Below, in pieces: positions 9,645 through 18,300 of a stretch of DNA of 64,000 bases. The stretch is taken from positions 3,874,501 to 3,938,500 of the forward strand of contig UGTZ01000001.1 of assembly GCA_900455085.1 (NCBI GenBank). Reading direction: 5' to 3'. This stretch comes from Providencia rettgeri (GTDB lineage Bacteria; Pseudomonadota; Gammaproteobacteria; Enterobacterales; Enterobacteriaceae). The notes under the pieces are model-generated. The model was not told the origin of the DNA. It was given only the letters and a program-made list of their open reading frames with translations, and made no database searches. The first letter of the stretch is position 1. Every line of letters begins with the position of its first letter. Position numbers and translations under genes: made by a program.

Positions 9645-9683
9645 GATAAAAATTGGCTGTTGGCAAGGCGGCTAATTTTTATC
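9645..9683 (+). terminator. Inverted repeat between convergent genes
   Basis: A 13-bp stem (GATAAAAATTGGC with GCTAATTTTTATC, one G-U pair) and 13-nt loop between the stops of the convergent YigF-like and AraC genes. The A/T runs are inside the stem, so termination is likely but not certain. Confidence 0.5.
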
Positions 9684-9709
9684 TGATAGCAAACGTCCCC
9701 CTGAATAAC

Positions 9710-10411
9710 CTACCGTAAATGGCTTCCCTGCAAACGATATTCATTCGGCGTTTTGCCATAAAATTGGCGAAATGCGTGACTAAATGAGGAATGTGAGTCA
9801 TAACCCACTGCTAATGCAATTTGTTCTATTGATGTGTTGGTTAATAACAAGCTCCCTGCCGCTTCCATACGTTTTTGTAATAAAAATTGCATCGCTGTTA
9901 ATTGTGCTTCTGCCTTTATTTTTCGTTGAAGCGTACTCACTGACATACAAAAAGCGGTCGCCATATCTTCACAACTAATAGGATGATGTAAACGCAGCTC
10001 CACCCATTGAGAAACTTCATCAATCCATTTTTTTTCAGGTTTTAACTGGGCCAATAACAAACGGGCAACAGTAAAATTATGTTCGGGAGCTTGTGGAAAA
10101 CTTTGCAGCCAATTCAAAAGACCGACTGCTGCAGGTGTCAGAGTAAATTCCGTCATTTTTTCACTTAATGCCCATTGTGCTGTGGCTGGCATTTCTAATA
10201 CATAATTTTGATTGCCGACCTGTCCACTAAAAGCGTGATTAACACTTGGCGGGATCACCATCCCCTTGCCTGCATTGAGTAAAAAATGCTGGCGATACAT
10301 ATTGATTTCCATTTGCCCAGATAACGACAGAACAACTTGCCACTGCCCATCATGTTGATGAGAAATGACTTCGTCCGAATATTGGCGAAAATGAAGCTCA
10401 GGCAATCGCAA
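9710..10411 (-). CDS. AraC-family transcriptional regulator
   Basis: A 233-residue regulator. Residues 1-110 form a cupin-like sensing domain (HQHDGQWQVVLSLSG, AGKGMVIPPSVNHAF). Residues about 130-230 carry two helix-turn-helix motifs: CEDMATAFCMSVSTLQRKIK and IEQIALAVGYDSHSSFSHAFRQFYGKTPNEYR, the latter being the AraC signature. The compact length and cupin core resemble AraC proteins that respond to small hydrophobic or metabolic ligands, but the effector cannot be named. Monocistronic; no obvious target gene is adjacent. Confidence 0.93.
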   Translation of the reverse strand: MRLPELHFRQYSDEVISHQHDGQWQVVLSLSGQMEINMYRQHFLLNAGKGMVIPPSVNHAFSGQVGNQNYVLEMPATAQWALSEKMTEFTLTPAAVGLLNWLQSFPQAPEHNFTVARLLLAQLKPEKKWIDEVSQWVELRLHHPISCEDMATAFCMSVSTLQRKIKAEAQLTAMQFLLQKRMEAAGSLLLTNTSIEQIALAVGYDSHSSFSHAFRQFYGKTPNEYRLQGSHLR

Positions 10412-10491
10412 AGGGTTATACTCCCACAGTCAATGAATAGTAAGAGTATAGGGCTATTGGCAGCAATATAGCTATAGAAGAAGTGACCAGC

Positions 10492-10797
10492 CTATTTAGT
10501 AAATTCATCAAAATAGAAGTGTTTCAGCGGTTCCATTTGCTGGTGAAGAACACGTATAACAAAAATATCGTTGGTTCTATGTCGATAAAAAATGACATGC
10601 TTAGAATGATTATAACGTCTAATTCCCACTGAAATTTCCGCACACTCCAGTCCTATCAAAGGATTGGAGCTAAGCATTTCTAATACGCAATGTAAACTTT
10701 TTGTATACTCATCCGCTTTCCTGACACCAAAATTGATTAAAGTATATTCAAATATTCCTTCAAAATCTTTAGCGGCTAAGTTAGAAAGTTTATACAT
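10492..10797 (-). CDS. parE: RelE/ParE-family toxin
   Basis: A roughly 101-residue toxin. The family fold is recognisable: KLSNLAAKDFEGIFEYT at the N-terminus, FGVRKADEY, a central PLIGLECAEI, and the C-terminal strands RRYNHSKHVIFYRHRTNDIFVIRVLHQQM. ParE proteins poison DNA gyrase (family knowledge). The likely start is the ATG at 10797 (MYKLSNLA), overlapping the antitoxin stop by 8 bp; an ATG three codons further upstream (10806) is possible. Translational overlap with the upstream antitoxin is typical of the module. Confidence 0.9.
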   Translation of the reverse strand: MYKLSNLAAKDFEGIFEYTLINFGVRKADEYTKSLHCVLEMLSSNPLIGLECAEISVGIRRYNHSKHVIFYRHRTNDIFVIRVLHQQMEPLKHFYFDEFTK

Positions 10798-11032
10798 TAT
10801 GTGCATTCTTCACTTTCTTGGCGATATCGTGGAGTGTTAATGATGATTCACCGCTTTTTTCACCGGCATCAATTAGCATCTTTAATGCTGCCGTTTGTTT
10901 TTCTTGAGCTTCAAGTAAACGCAGTGCGGAGCGAACGACTTCACTTGTAGAGCCATACCTTCCAGACGAAATCAGTTGATTTACAAATTCATCTAATTGC
11001 GCTCCGATTGTCACACTTGTGGTACGAGCCAT
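10790..11032 (-). CDS. parD: ParD-like antitoxin (ribbon-helix-helix)
   Basis: An 80-residue protein with an N-terminal ribbon-helix-helix DNA-binding domain (TTSVTIGAQLDEFVNQLISSGRYGSTSEVVRSALRLLE, residues 4-42) and a disordered, charged C-terminus that would bind the toxin. Gene order antitoxin-toxin with overlapping ends is canonical. A perfect 11-bp inverted repeat 9 bp upstream of the start is the probable autoregulatory operator. Start ATG has AGGTGATCC upstream. Confidence 0.93.
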   Translation of the reverse strand: MARTTSVTIGAQLDEFVNQLISSGRYGSTSEVVRSALRLLEAQEKQTAALKMLIDAGEKSGESSLTLHDIAKKVKNAHNV

Positions 11033-11041
11033 AGGATCACC

Positions 11042-11064
11042 TTTGTGTTAATTATTAACACAAA
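11042..11064. promoter_or_regulatory. Palindromic operator of parDE
   Basis: TTTGTGTTAAT and its exact reverse complement are separated by one base, just upstream of the parD ribosome site. Its position over the expected core promoter fits ParD/ParDE autorepression. Confidence 0.75.
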
Positions 11065-11106
11065 TATTTTAGTGGGTTATCGCTATAAAATCAATCCATG
11101 TAGTCA

Positions 11107-11442
11107 TTAGGCTAGAAGCGCACCATTCGGCAAAGGTAAGTTAAACTCTGCAAGGACAATTGCCCCTGTTTCATCGGGAGCCCCGGTAATTAATACTTCA
11201 GACTTGATCCCCGCGATTCGCTTAACCTCGAAGTTGCATACACATAGCACTCGCTTACCAATCAAATCTTCTGGCGTATAATTGACGGTGATCTGTGCGC
11301 TTGAGCACTTGATACCCAATTCACCTAGGTCGACTTCCATCACATAAGCAGGCTTTTTGGCTTTACTGTTAATTTGTGCACTAACAATCGTACCCACACG
11401 CATTTCAACACGAGTAAAATCATCCCATTCAATAATTTGCAT
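11107..11442 (-). CDS. csaA: CsaA-type tRNA-binding/chaperone protein
   Basis: A 111-residue OB-fold protein, the same size as Bacillus CsaA (110). The sequence follows CsaA throughout: DDFTRVEMRVGTIVSA, IKCSSAQIT..Y.PEDLIGK, VCNFEVKRIAGIKSEVLI and the C-terminal LPNGALLA. The family binds tRNA and has been described as a secretion-related chaperone. It resembles CsaA more closely than E. coli YgjH. Monocistronic, minus strand, with the microcompartment operon terminator to its right. Confidence 0.9.
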   Translation of the reverse strand: MQIIEWDDFTRVEMRVGTIVSAQINSKAKKPAYVMEVDLGELGIKCSSAQITVNYTPEDLIGKRVLCVCNFEVKRIAGIKSEVLITGAPDETGAIVLAEFNLPLPNGALLA

Positions 11443-11561
11443 AAATTTATTCCTGAATTAAATTGCTTATGTGTCATAAGTTAACATACAACAGATTTTG
11501 CGTTTTATCGCCAGAACGTCATTTTATGTAGCCAGACCACCATGAGTTAAGAAGATAAGCA

Positions 11562-11590
11562 AAAAATAGCCCTCATTAGAAATTGAGGGC
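11562..11590 (-). terminator. Terminator of choline microcompartment operon
   Basis: On the minus strand GCCCTCA pairs with TGAGGGC around an 8-nt loop and is followed by TATTTTTT. It lies about 50 bp after the last SMR gene and ends the long cut operon. Confidence 0.85.
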
Positions 11591-11637
11591 AAAAGATACA
11601 AGACAGGAAATAGGTTGAAATAAAAATTTCTTGTTAA

Positions 11638-11964
11638 TTACATTGTTGAAAATGTATTCATAATGATCCCACCAGAGATAATTAATCCCATCGCAAATAC
11701 CGCTGGAAAATCCGGTTTTTGTTTATATAAAATCATAGAAACTAAAGTTACACCGACAATACCAAACCCACACCACAGTGAATACGCAACACCGACTGGG
11801 ATATAACCCATTGCACGAGTTAAGGCAAAATAGCATAAACAATAAGCAATAATAACTAATACCGATGGACCTAATTTGCTAAAGCTATTAGTCTTTTTAA
11901 TCATTGAGGTGCCCGTTATTTCAGAGCCAATAGAAAGCGCTAACCATAAAAATCCAGTAAACAT
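11638..11964 (-). CDS. SMR-family exporter subunit, cut cluster
   Basis: A 108-residue, four-helix inner-membrane protein of the small multidrug resistance family. The essential membrane glutamate is in LALSIGSEITGTSMIKK (helix 1); YIPVGVAYSLWCGFGIVGV (helices 2-3) matches EmrE-type proteins. It is the last gene of the choline operon, 21 bp after a second, unequal SMR gene, so the two may form a heterodimer. A role in moving a quaternary or tertiary amine linked to choline breakdown is inference from context. A DEAD-end alternative is an unrelated drug efflux pair. Confidence 0.88.
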   Translation of the reverse strand: MFTGFLWLALSIGSEITGTSMIKKTNSFSKLGPSVLVIIAYCLCYFALTRAMGYIPVGVAYSLWCGFGIVGVTLVSMILYKQKPDFPAVFAMGLIISGGIIMNTFSTM

Positions 11965-11985
11965 AATATTCCCCTTAGCGTTGAA

Positions 11986-12414
11986 TTAATGAGCAGTGTT
12001 ATTTTTTGCAGATATTAATGAAGACTCAGTTTCATCTTTCGATAATTCTGTTTCTTCCGGGTCATCTGAGCCCATCTTGGAGAATAGATTCATGATCACA
12101 ATACCACTTGCAATCACCGCCATTCCAATTATGGCCGCAGTATCTGGATGTTGACCATAAAACAACATGCCCAGCGTAGAAACCATTAAAATTCCTGTAC
12201 CTGACCATGTAGCATAAGCTAAACCAACAGGGATATATTTTACTGCGCGAGAGAGTGAGTAATAACAAATAACATACAGTACAACGATTAATGCTAATAA
12301 TAATGATTTGGTCATACCTTCACTGTTATCAAACATTTTTAAGGTCGATGTGGCTGAGGTTTCAGAAATAATAACCGCCAGCATCCAAAGCCATGACTTT
12401 GCTTTAGGGGACAT
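11986..12414 (-). CDS. SMR-family exporter subunit with charged tail
   Basis: A 142-residue member of the small multidrug resistance family. Helix 1 carries the catalytic Glu in VIISETSATSTLKMF; YIPVGLAYATWSGTGILMV and GMAVIASGIVIMNLFS follow. Unlike the usual 105-110 residue proteins, it has a hydrophilic C-terminal extension of about 30 residues rich in Asp, Glu and Ser (DDPEETELSKDETESS). Divergence from its partner at 11638 suggests a paired antiparallel exporter. Located inside the choline microcompartment operon. Confidence 0.87.
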   Translation of the reverse strand: MSPKAKSWLWMLAVIISETSATSTLKMFDNSEGMTKSLLLALIVVLYVICYYSLSRAVKYIPVGLAYATWSGTGILMVSTLGMLFYGQHPDTAAIIGMAVIASGIVIMNLFSKMGSDDPEETELSKDETESSLISAKNNTAH

Positions 12415-12475
12415 AGATAATACTCCTACGATAAATAGAAAGATTAAAATTAATTTTTAATTTGATTAAATAGCT

Positions 12476-13168
12476 TTATTTTTTAAGAGACTTTAAATAA
12501 TCGATTGCTGAATCCGTTAATTTATTTTCATTCGCACAGTACCCCCTAGGGTTATTCATTACTTCTTTTAAAGTAATATAGCGACTTGGGTGTTCATTAT
12601 TTATTTCAGGTTTTAAACATTCAGAAAGTTCATTCGTTGATATTTTCTTTTCTATTTCATTTAATGAATCGAAATGAATACCTAACTTGATAGCCTTACT
12701 AATATTTTCTTTAATCAGACGATTATAATTTTCATTTTTATTTAAACCTAAAACCTGACTTAATTCACTTTCAGGGCAGCAATGGTATTTCAATGCCAAT
12801 ATAGGCATGTTTTGTGATAAGGCACACAAGACTAATTCACTTTCTTCACTGGCAAACAAACCATTGGCTATCTCACCAACTACTTTTGCATCAATAAAAG
12901 GTAAAAACAGGCTGTCATAATGACTTAACCCATTTATTGATAAGGTGTTTTTATTTATAACACTTCCCAGTTCAGCCCATTTTTCAACTTGGGAAGACTG
13001 AAGCATGGATGCGGTGGCATAAAAGGAAAAAGCCACAGACTCTAGCTGTGCCAGCCTTTGGTAAATGGCTTGCTGGTACCCCTCAACTGGCGATAGCACA
13101 ACCAAAACTTGTCGCTTTAACTGACGTAAAACTTGCTGCACAATTTGTTCAATCAGTTTTTCGTTCAT
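12476..13168 (-). CDS. Unrecognised microcompartment-operon protein
   Basis: A 230-residue protein I cannot assign firmly. Residues 3-18 (EKLIEQIVQQVLRQLK) form an amphipathic helix much like known encapsulation peptides. The next segment, VLVVLSPVEGYQQAIYQRL, resembles a Rossmann or flavoprotein-like first strand, as in the poorly defined eut/pdu accessory proteins. The C-terminal third is Lys/Glu/Asn-rich. It lies 14 bp downstream of pduL in the same operon, so a lumen protein or assembly factor is plausible. No catalytic motif is visible. Confidence 0.6.
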   Translation of the reverse strand: MNEKLIEQIVQQVLRQLKRQVLVVLSPVEGYQQAIYQRLAQLESVAFSFYATASMLQSSQVEKWAELGSVINKNTLSINGLSHYDSLFLPFIDAKVVGEIANGLFASEESELVLCALSQNMPILALKYHCCPESELSQVLGLNKNENYNRLIKENISKAIKLGIHFDSLNEIEKKISTNELSECLKPEINNEHPSRYITLKEVMNNPRGYCANENKLTDSAIDYLKSLKK

Positions 13169-13182
13169 TTTGCCACCATCCC

Positions 13183-13827
13183 TTAACCCGCGATGAATAC
13201 GCTATCGTTATTACGTAATCCCGCAGCATTCGCCTCATCAGTATCGATATGAAACTCAAGGGAAAATCGCTCATCAACCCTCACGACAACCTCATCGAAC
13301 ACCAAGCGACGCTCACCTTCTGTACGGATATTCACTTTTTGCCCATTCACCACATTTAAGGCTCTCGCATCCATCACACTCATATGAATATGGCGCTGAG
13401 CACAAATGACTTGTGATTCAAGATTGACATGCCCTGCGGGGCCAATCAGTAAAGCATTGCCTGAACCTGCCATGTCACCAGACTCTCTTACCGGCGCTTT
13501 TATACCAAGGGCAAAGCAGTCGGCCTTAGACACTTCGAGCTGCGTTTTTGGGCGAACGGGTCCCAATACTCTGACTTTGCTAATCGACCCTTTTGGACCC
13601 ACCACCATGACGCATTCTTTCGCAGCAAATTGCCCCGGCTGTTTTAAATCTTTGAATGGCGTTAGCTGATAGCCTTGGCCAAACAACGCTTCAACGTCCT
13701 GCTGTGAAAGATGAACATGGCGGTTAGATATTCCGACAGGGATAGCAATATTGGAAACACCACCTTGTGCAGGCGTGTATGCTGAAAGTCGAGCCAGTAT
13801 TTTCCCCATCAATTGCTCATTCATCAT
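13183..13827 (-). CDS. pduL: PduL-type phosphotransacylase
   Basis: A 214-residue phosphate acyltransferase that converts acetyl-CoA (or propionyl-CoA) and phosphate to acyl-phosphate and CoA inside microcompartments. Two PduL domains are clear, with the zinc-ligand motifs SNRHVHLS (about residue 34) and AQRHIHMS (about residue 128). The N-terminal segment NEQLMGKILARLSA is an encapsulation-peptide-like helix. Here it recycles CoA for CutF. Start ATG overlaps the tailed shell gene by 4 bp (ATGA). No acetate kinase is encoded nearby, so the chromosomal enzyme would complete ATP formation. Confidence 0.93.
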   Translation of the reverse strand: MMNEQLMGKILARLSAYTPAQGGVSNIAIPVGISNRHVHLSQQDVEALFGQGYQLTPFKDLKQPGQFAAKECVMVVGPKGSISKVRVLGPVRPKTQLEVSKADCFALGIKAPVRESGDMAGSGNALLIGPAGHVNLESQVICAQRHIHMSVMDARALNVVNGQKVNIRTEGERRLVFDEVVVRVDERFSLEFHIDTDEANAAGLRNNDSVFIAG

Positions 13828-14261
13828 GATTTTTTCCCTTTACGCGGGTCATTTTTGACGTCTTTCGCATTGATGTCGGTTTTGACTTCAGCCACTGGTG
13901 CTTCCGTTTTAGTTTCAACGACCACTTTTTCCACTAGTTTTTCGGCTTTCACTTCCGGCTGAATACTTTTCTCTAATTCGCCTTTTTTGCTTTTCACGGT
14001 AAGCAGTTTGCTGATAACACTTTCTTCTGGGCGAGCAATGACTAATGAGCCGACTAATAGTTGGCTATTCGCGATGACCTCAATGCCGTGGTCAACCGCA
14101 GTACGAACCGCACTGATTTCCCCTTGAAAACAAACGGATACCAGTCCAGAACCTATTTTTCGATAACCTACAATTTCTACGCTGGCTGCTTTGCATGCCG
14201 CATCTGCAGCCTGTATAGCGGATGTCAGTCCCCGAGTTTCAATTACGCCTAAACTTTTCAT
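13824..14261 (-). CDS. cmcE: BMC-H shell protein with charged C-terminal tail (CmcE-like)
   Basis: A 145-residue shell protein. Residues 1-88 are a single BMC domain (GVIETRGLTSAIQAADAACKAA, pore-side motif KIGSGL). Residues about 89-145 form a hydrophilic extension rich in Lys, Glu and Val that ends in DPRKGKKS. The other three hexamer genes (21936-22813) lack this tail and have NVGSGL at the pore. Position after cutD and before pduL corresponds to cmcE in the Klebsiella GRM2 cluster. The extension could interact with cargo or cytoplasm; this is not shown by sequence. Confidence 0.9.
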   Translation of the reverse strand: MKSLGVIETRGLTSAIQAADAACKAASVEIVGYRKIGSGLVSVCFQGEISAVRTAVDHGIEVIANSQLLVGSLVIARPEESVISKLLTVKSKKGELEKSIQPEVKAEKLVEKVVVETKTEAPVAEVKTDINAKDVKNDPRKGKKS

Positions 14262-14274
14262 CTGTCTCTCCTAC

Positions 14275-15225
14275 TTAGTGACGAACCAGTCGAATATCGA
14301 AATCAAATTGTTTGAAGAATGCTTCAAGTTGGTCTAATTCTTCTGCACTATAGGTTGGGTCTTGCTTAACGGGATAAATCATATCCAGCTTGTCGTATTT
14401 ACCACGCCCCAACTGGTGATAAGGCAGAATATCGATGCGTTTTACATTGCCGCGTTTGGACAATTCCATCGCATAGTGAATCGCCCCCGTGATGGCATCA
14501 AAGGAGTCGTTATAACCACGAACGAGTGGCATTCTGACGACGACGTTCGCGCCGAGATCAACCAGTCTTTCGAGGTTGCGGCGAACATTTTCATTACCAA
14601 TGCCGAATAGGTTTTTATGCTGAACAGTATCAATGTGCTTAATGTCATAGAGGAACAGGTCGACAACTTCAGATAACTTTTCATAATTTTCTAATGATGT
14701 CGTCCCTTGGGTTTCTATCGCCGTATTGATCATCATTTTTTTACACTCACGCAGCAGCGCGACGGCAAAATCGGTTTGTAGGCTCATTTCGCCACCACCG
14801 ATTGTTACGCCACCACCAGAAGAAATATAAAAATCATAATCTTGCATAATGATGTCCATCATTTCAGCTACCGTGACATCTTTCCCCATGATGTCTAACG
14901 CGCCACCAATACACACCTCTTCGCATTTACGACAGCCAATACAGTCAATGCTGCGATTCACACGGTGAATTTGTTCACCTTGGTCATTAATGGTTTTGTA
15001 GTGGATCCCTGTAGGGCAGACATCAACACATTTCCCACAATTGACGCATTTATCGTGGGAAAACATCACTTGGAACTGGCTGCTTAACCCTTCAGGGTTA
15101 GCACACCACGGGCAACGAATATTGCACCCTTTTAAGAAAATCAGCGTCCGAATACCGTCGCCATCATAAATCGAGTATTTTTGGATATTAAATATCCGAC
15201 CTTTAATTTCTGCCGCGCTCATCAT
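14275..15225 (-). CDS. cutD: Choline TMA-lyase activating enzyme
   Basis: A 316-residue radical-SAM glycyl-radical activase. The SAM cluster motif CNIRCPWC gives Cys34, Cys38 and Cys41; two ferredoxin-type 4Fe-4S motifs follow (CVNCGKCVDVCP and CIGCRKCEEVC). SSGGGVTIGGGEM and VVVRMPLVRGYND are activase signatures. CutD generates the glycyl radical on CutC. It is directly downstream of cutC (about 90 bp gap) with GAGG before the start. Two adjacent ATG codons are possible; either gives essentially the same protein. Confidence 0.97.
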   Translation of the reverse strand: MMSAAEIKGRIFNIQKYSIYDGDGIRTLIFLKGCNIRCPWCANPEGLSSQFQVMFSHDKCVNCGKCVDVCPTGIHYKTINDQGEQIHRVNRSIDCIGCRKCEEVCIGGALDIMGKDVTVAEMMDIIMQDYDFYISSGGGVTIGGGEMSLQTDFAVALLRECKKMMINTAIETQGTTSLENYEKLSEVVDLFLYDIKHIDTVQHKNLFGIGNENVRRNLERLVDLGANVVVRMPLVRGYNDSFDAITGAIHYAMELSKRGNVKRIDILPYHQLGRGKYDKLDMIYPVKQDPTYSAEELDQLEAFFKQFDFDIRLVRH

Positions 15226-15318
15226 TGCACCTCTAAAATCAGTTCAAAATTTATTATTGTTGTTATTAATTAGCCGGTAAGACATGGCAGGTATGAAGCC
15301 ATACCTGCCAGCGTTGAT

Positions 15319-18300
15319 TTAGAACTTCTCAATCACAGTACGGCTAATAATTTCATCTTGAACCTCTTTACAAAGTTCGACGAAGTAGGCACTGTAACCT
15401 GCAACACGAACGATTAAATCACGATATTTTTCAGGCTCTTGCTGGGCTTTTTTCAGCATTTCGTTATCGACATAGCTGAACTGCATTTGGCCATTGCCTA
15501 AGATAGACGCGGTTCTCAGCAAGGTAATTAAGCCATGACGGCCTTCTGGGGTGTCCAATAAACCTTTTAAGAACTTAAAGTTATGCACCATGCCAATGTT
15601 CATCGTTTCAACATTCATTTTACTGATTGATTTAATGATGGCGGTTGGGCCTTGTTTATCTGCACCTTGTGTCGGGCTGATACCATCTGATAACGGCATC
15701 CAAGCCAAGCGACCGTTGGCACTCGCGGCGGTTAACTCACCAATCGGCGTGTTGTTAGAGATGGATAAGGTTCCGTGGCTCAGTGTTGAATACAGCATGT
15801 CGTACTTACGGCACTCACGCTCTGTCCACTCCGTAATATCCAGCGCATATTGGTCAACGTAGTCATCATCGTTACCAAATTTAGGTGCATTTAAGCAGTC
15901 ACGGCGTAGTTCGTCGTAGCCTTCAAAGTTTGCTAATAAGCCATCACGAATTTGCTCAAGTGTGTAGCGGCCATCTTCGTAAACCAATTTGCGAATAGCG
16001 ACAATCGAGTCAACATAGGTCGCCAGACCAGAGAAAATCAGCCCTGGGCCGTGGTTGATCATCGCCCCACCTGCCGCAACGTCCTTGCCTTTTTCCATAC
16101 AGCCTTCCACTAGCAAGGACATTAATGGTTTTGGTGCCACATCACGGTGAACACGTTGGCTGATGACGGTACCGATAGCGGATAAGCGAACAATATGAGC
16201 TATCTGCGCTTTCACAGCATTATCAAAGTCTTCGAATGTTTTTAGCTCACGTAAGTCACCGGTATCTAAACCTTGATAGCTATCGAATAACACCATGCGG
16301 CCACGGTTTAATACGAATTCAATCGCAATTGGCCATTGGGTGTAACCCGTTGAAGTCCATTGATAAATACGGCCAGATTTCTGTGGCTCTACACAGCCCA
16401 TCAAGCAGTAATCACGCGCATCTTCAAAGTCAAAACCTTTACGCAGCATCATTTTGATGTGGGAATCATCGAAGTGACAGGCAGGGAAGCCCATACCGGC
16501 TTTCACCACATCAACGATTTTTTCCATGTATTTCTGTGGTGATTGGTTATGAATACGGCAAGCCAGAGATGGCTGATACACTTTAACAAAGCGAACCGCA
16601 TCCATAATTAAGTAGGTTAAGTCGTTACATGCATCGCCACCTGAACGTTTTTGTCCACCCACTGTTAAGTTGATAAATGGCTGATAACCTGCGAAATATT
16701 TCGCGCCTAATTCACTCGACATCCACATTAATTCCGCACATTTGATAATAAATGCCTGCATCATTTCTAATGCTTGGTCTTGGGTTAAGCGGCCTGTTTT
16801 AATGTCATTTTCGTACATTGGTAAGCAATATTGGTCAAGACGTCCCAAAGAAAGGCCAGTTTGGTTTTCTTCGATTTCAAACAGTGACTCAACTGTCCAA
16901 ATGCTTTGTAATGCTTCTTGTAACGTCACCGGCGGATTCGCTGGCACGTTTTCGTTGACTTGTGCGATAGTCAGCAATTCTTCACGGCGTTTTTGGTCTG
17001 ACTCCAGCACAGCTAATTCGCGAGCATGGGCAGCAATGCGGTGTGAATACGCAATCACCCCTTCACAGGTTTCAATTGACGCTTTATAGAAATAAATGCG
17101 ATCAATATCATCAGGGTTTTCCATGCTTAATTCAGCCAGTTTCGCCTGAGCATCTGCTTTGATGCCATTCATTCCTTTGGTGAATAACAACACGTCATAA
17201 CCGGGGCAAGTATCCCCACCGCCATTGATTTGGTGATAAGACAAGTCACTGACGAAAGTTTCACCACTGAATTCCCAGACTCCCGCTTCACGGTATTGAG
17301 CTTCACAAATTTCATCCAGTGAACGGCCTTCCCAGAATGGAGCGATTTCCTCGCGGATCACTTTTTTATCTTCTTCAGAGATAACAAACGGATCTTGTGG
17401 ACGTGTGCTCATTGTATCGAGTTCTTCAACTACCCAGCGCCATGCGATATCCGGTGAGAATGCACCTGCGCGGGCTTTACCACATGGATGCCCCACAATC
17501 AGCTCTTCGGGTTGAATTAAGATTGGTGCAGTTTCACAAGCACGGCGGAATGCTTTCGCACGCAATAAAATTGGCGGTAAACCTGGGTTATTTTTGACAA
17601 CTTCAGTAAAAGCGAGTGCGCGGTAGATAGACACGCTTGGGCGTGCTTCTAAGTAACGATTACGCAAGCGCTGTAAGCGAGGTGTTAAACCTTCCATGAC
17701 TTTGAATTCAGTTTCAGCTTGAGCTGCCGGCGCAACATAGCTGGCATTTGGTGCTGCATATTGCGGCTGAACGCTATTTTTTCCACAATATAAACGGACT
17801 TTCAATCCATTATTGATAGCGCTGATGTTTTCATGTGCGGATAACATCATGGCTGATAATTCGTTAAGGCATACGCGTGGGTCATTCAGATAAATGCCGT
17901 CTTTCAATGCATCAAACATTGGGTAGCCATCAACTTGCTTGGTTGAGCGAACTTCAGAGAGTTCAGCCAGTTTCAACCATAAGCTTTCTACAATTTCATA
18001 AGCTTGTGCTTGGGTCAAACGGCCTTGTTCAATATCACGTTGGTAGAATGGATAGACCGCTTTATCGAATCCCATTGGGTTAACGGCATAGCTACCATTT
18101 TCTAAATGCAGGATTAATTGAAGTAAGTAGAAAGCTTGGCACGCTTCTTTAAAAGTTTGCGCCGGTTTTGCCGGTACATTGCGTAAAATCGCTGCATTTT
18201 CTTGTAATTCTGCACGACGGTATTGATTAGATTCTGCCGCTGCCATGCTCTCTGCTTTAGAAGCTAAAGCTTGTGCAAAATGAATGGCCGCATCACATGC

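Noticed and set aside
15551..18083. Several plus-strand frames opposite cutC
   Set aside because: They are antisense shadows of a strongly conserved coding gene.
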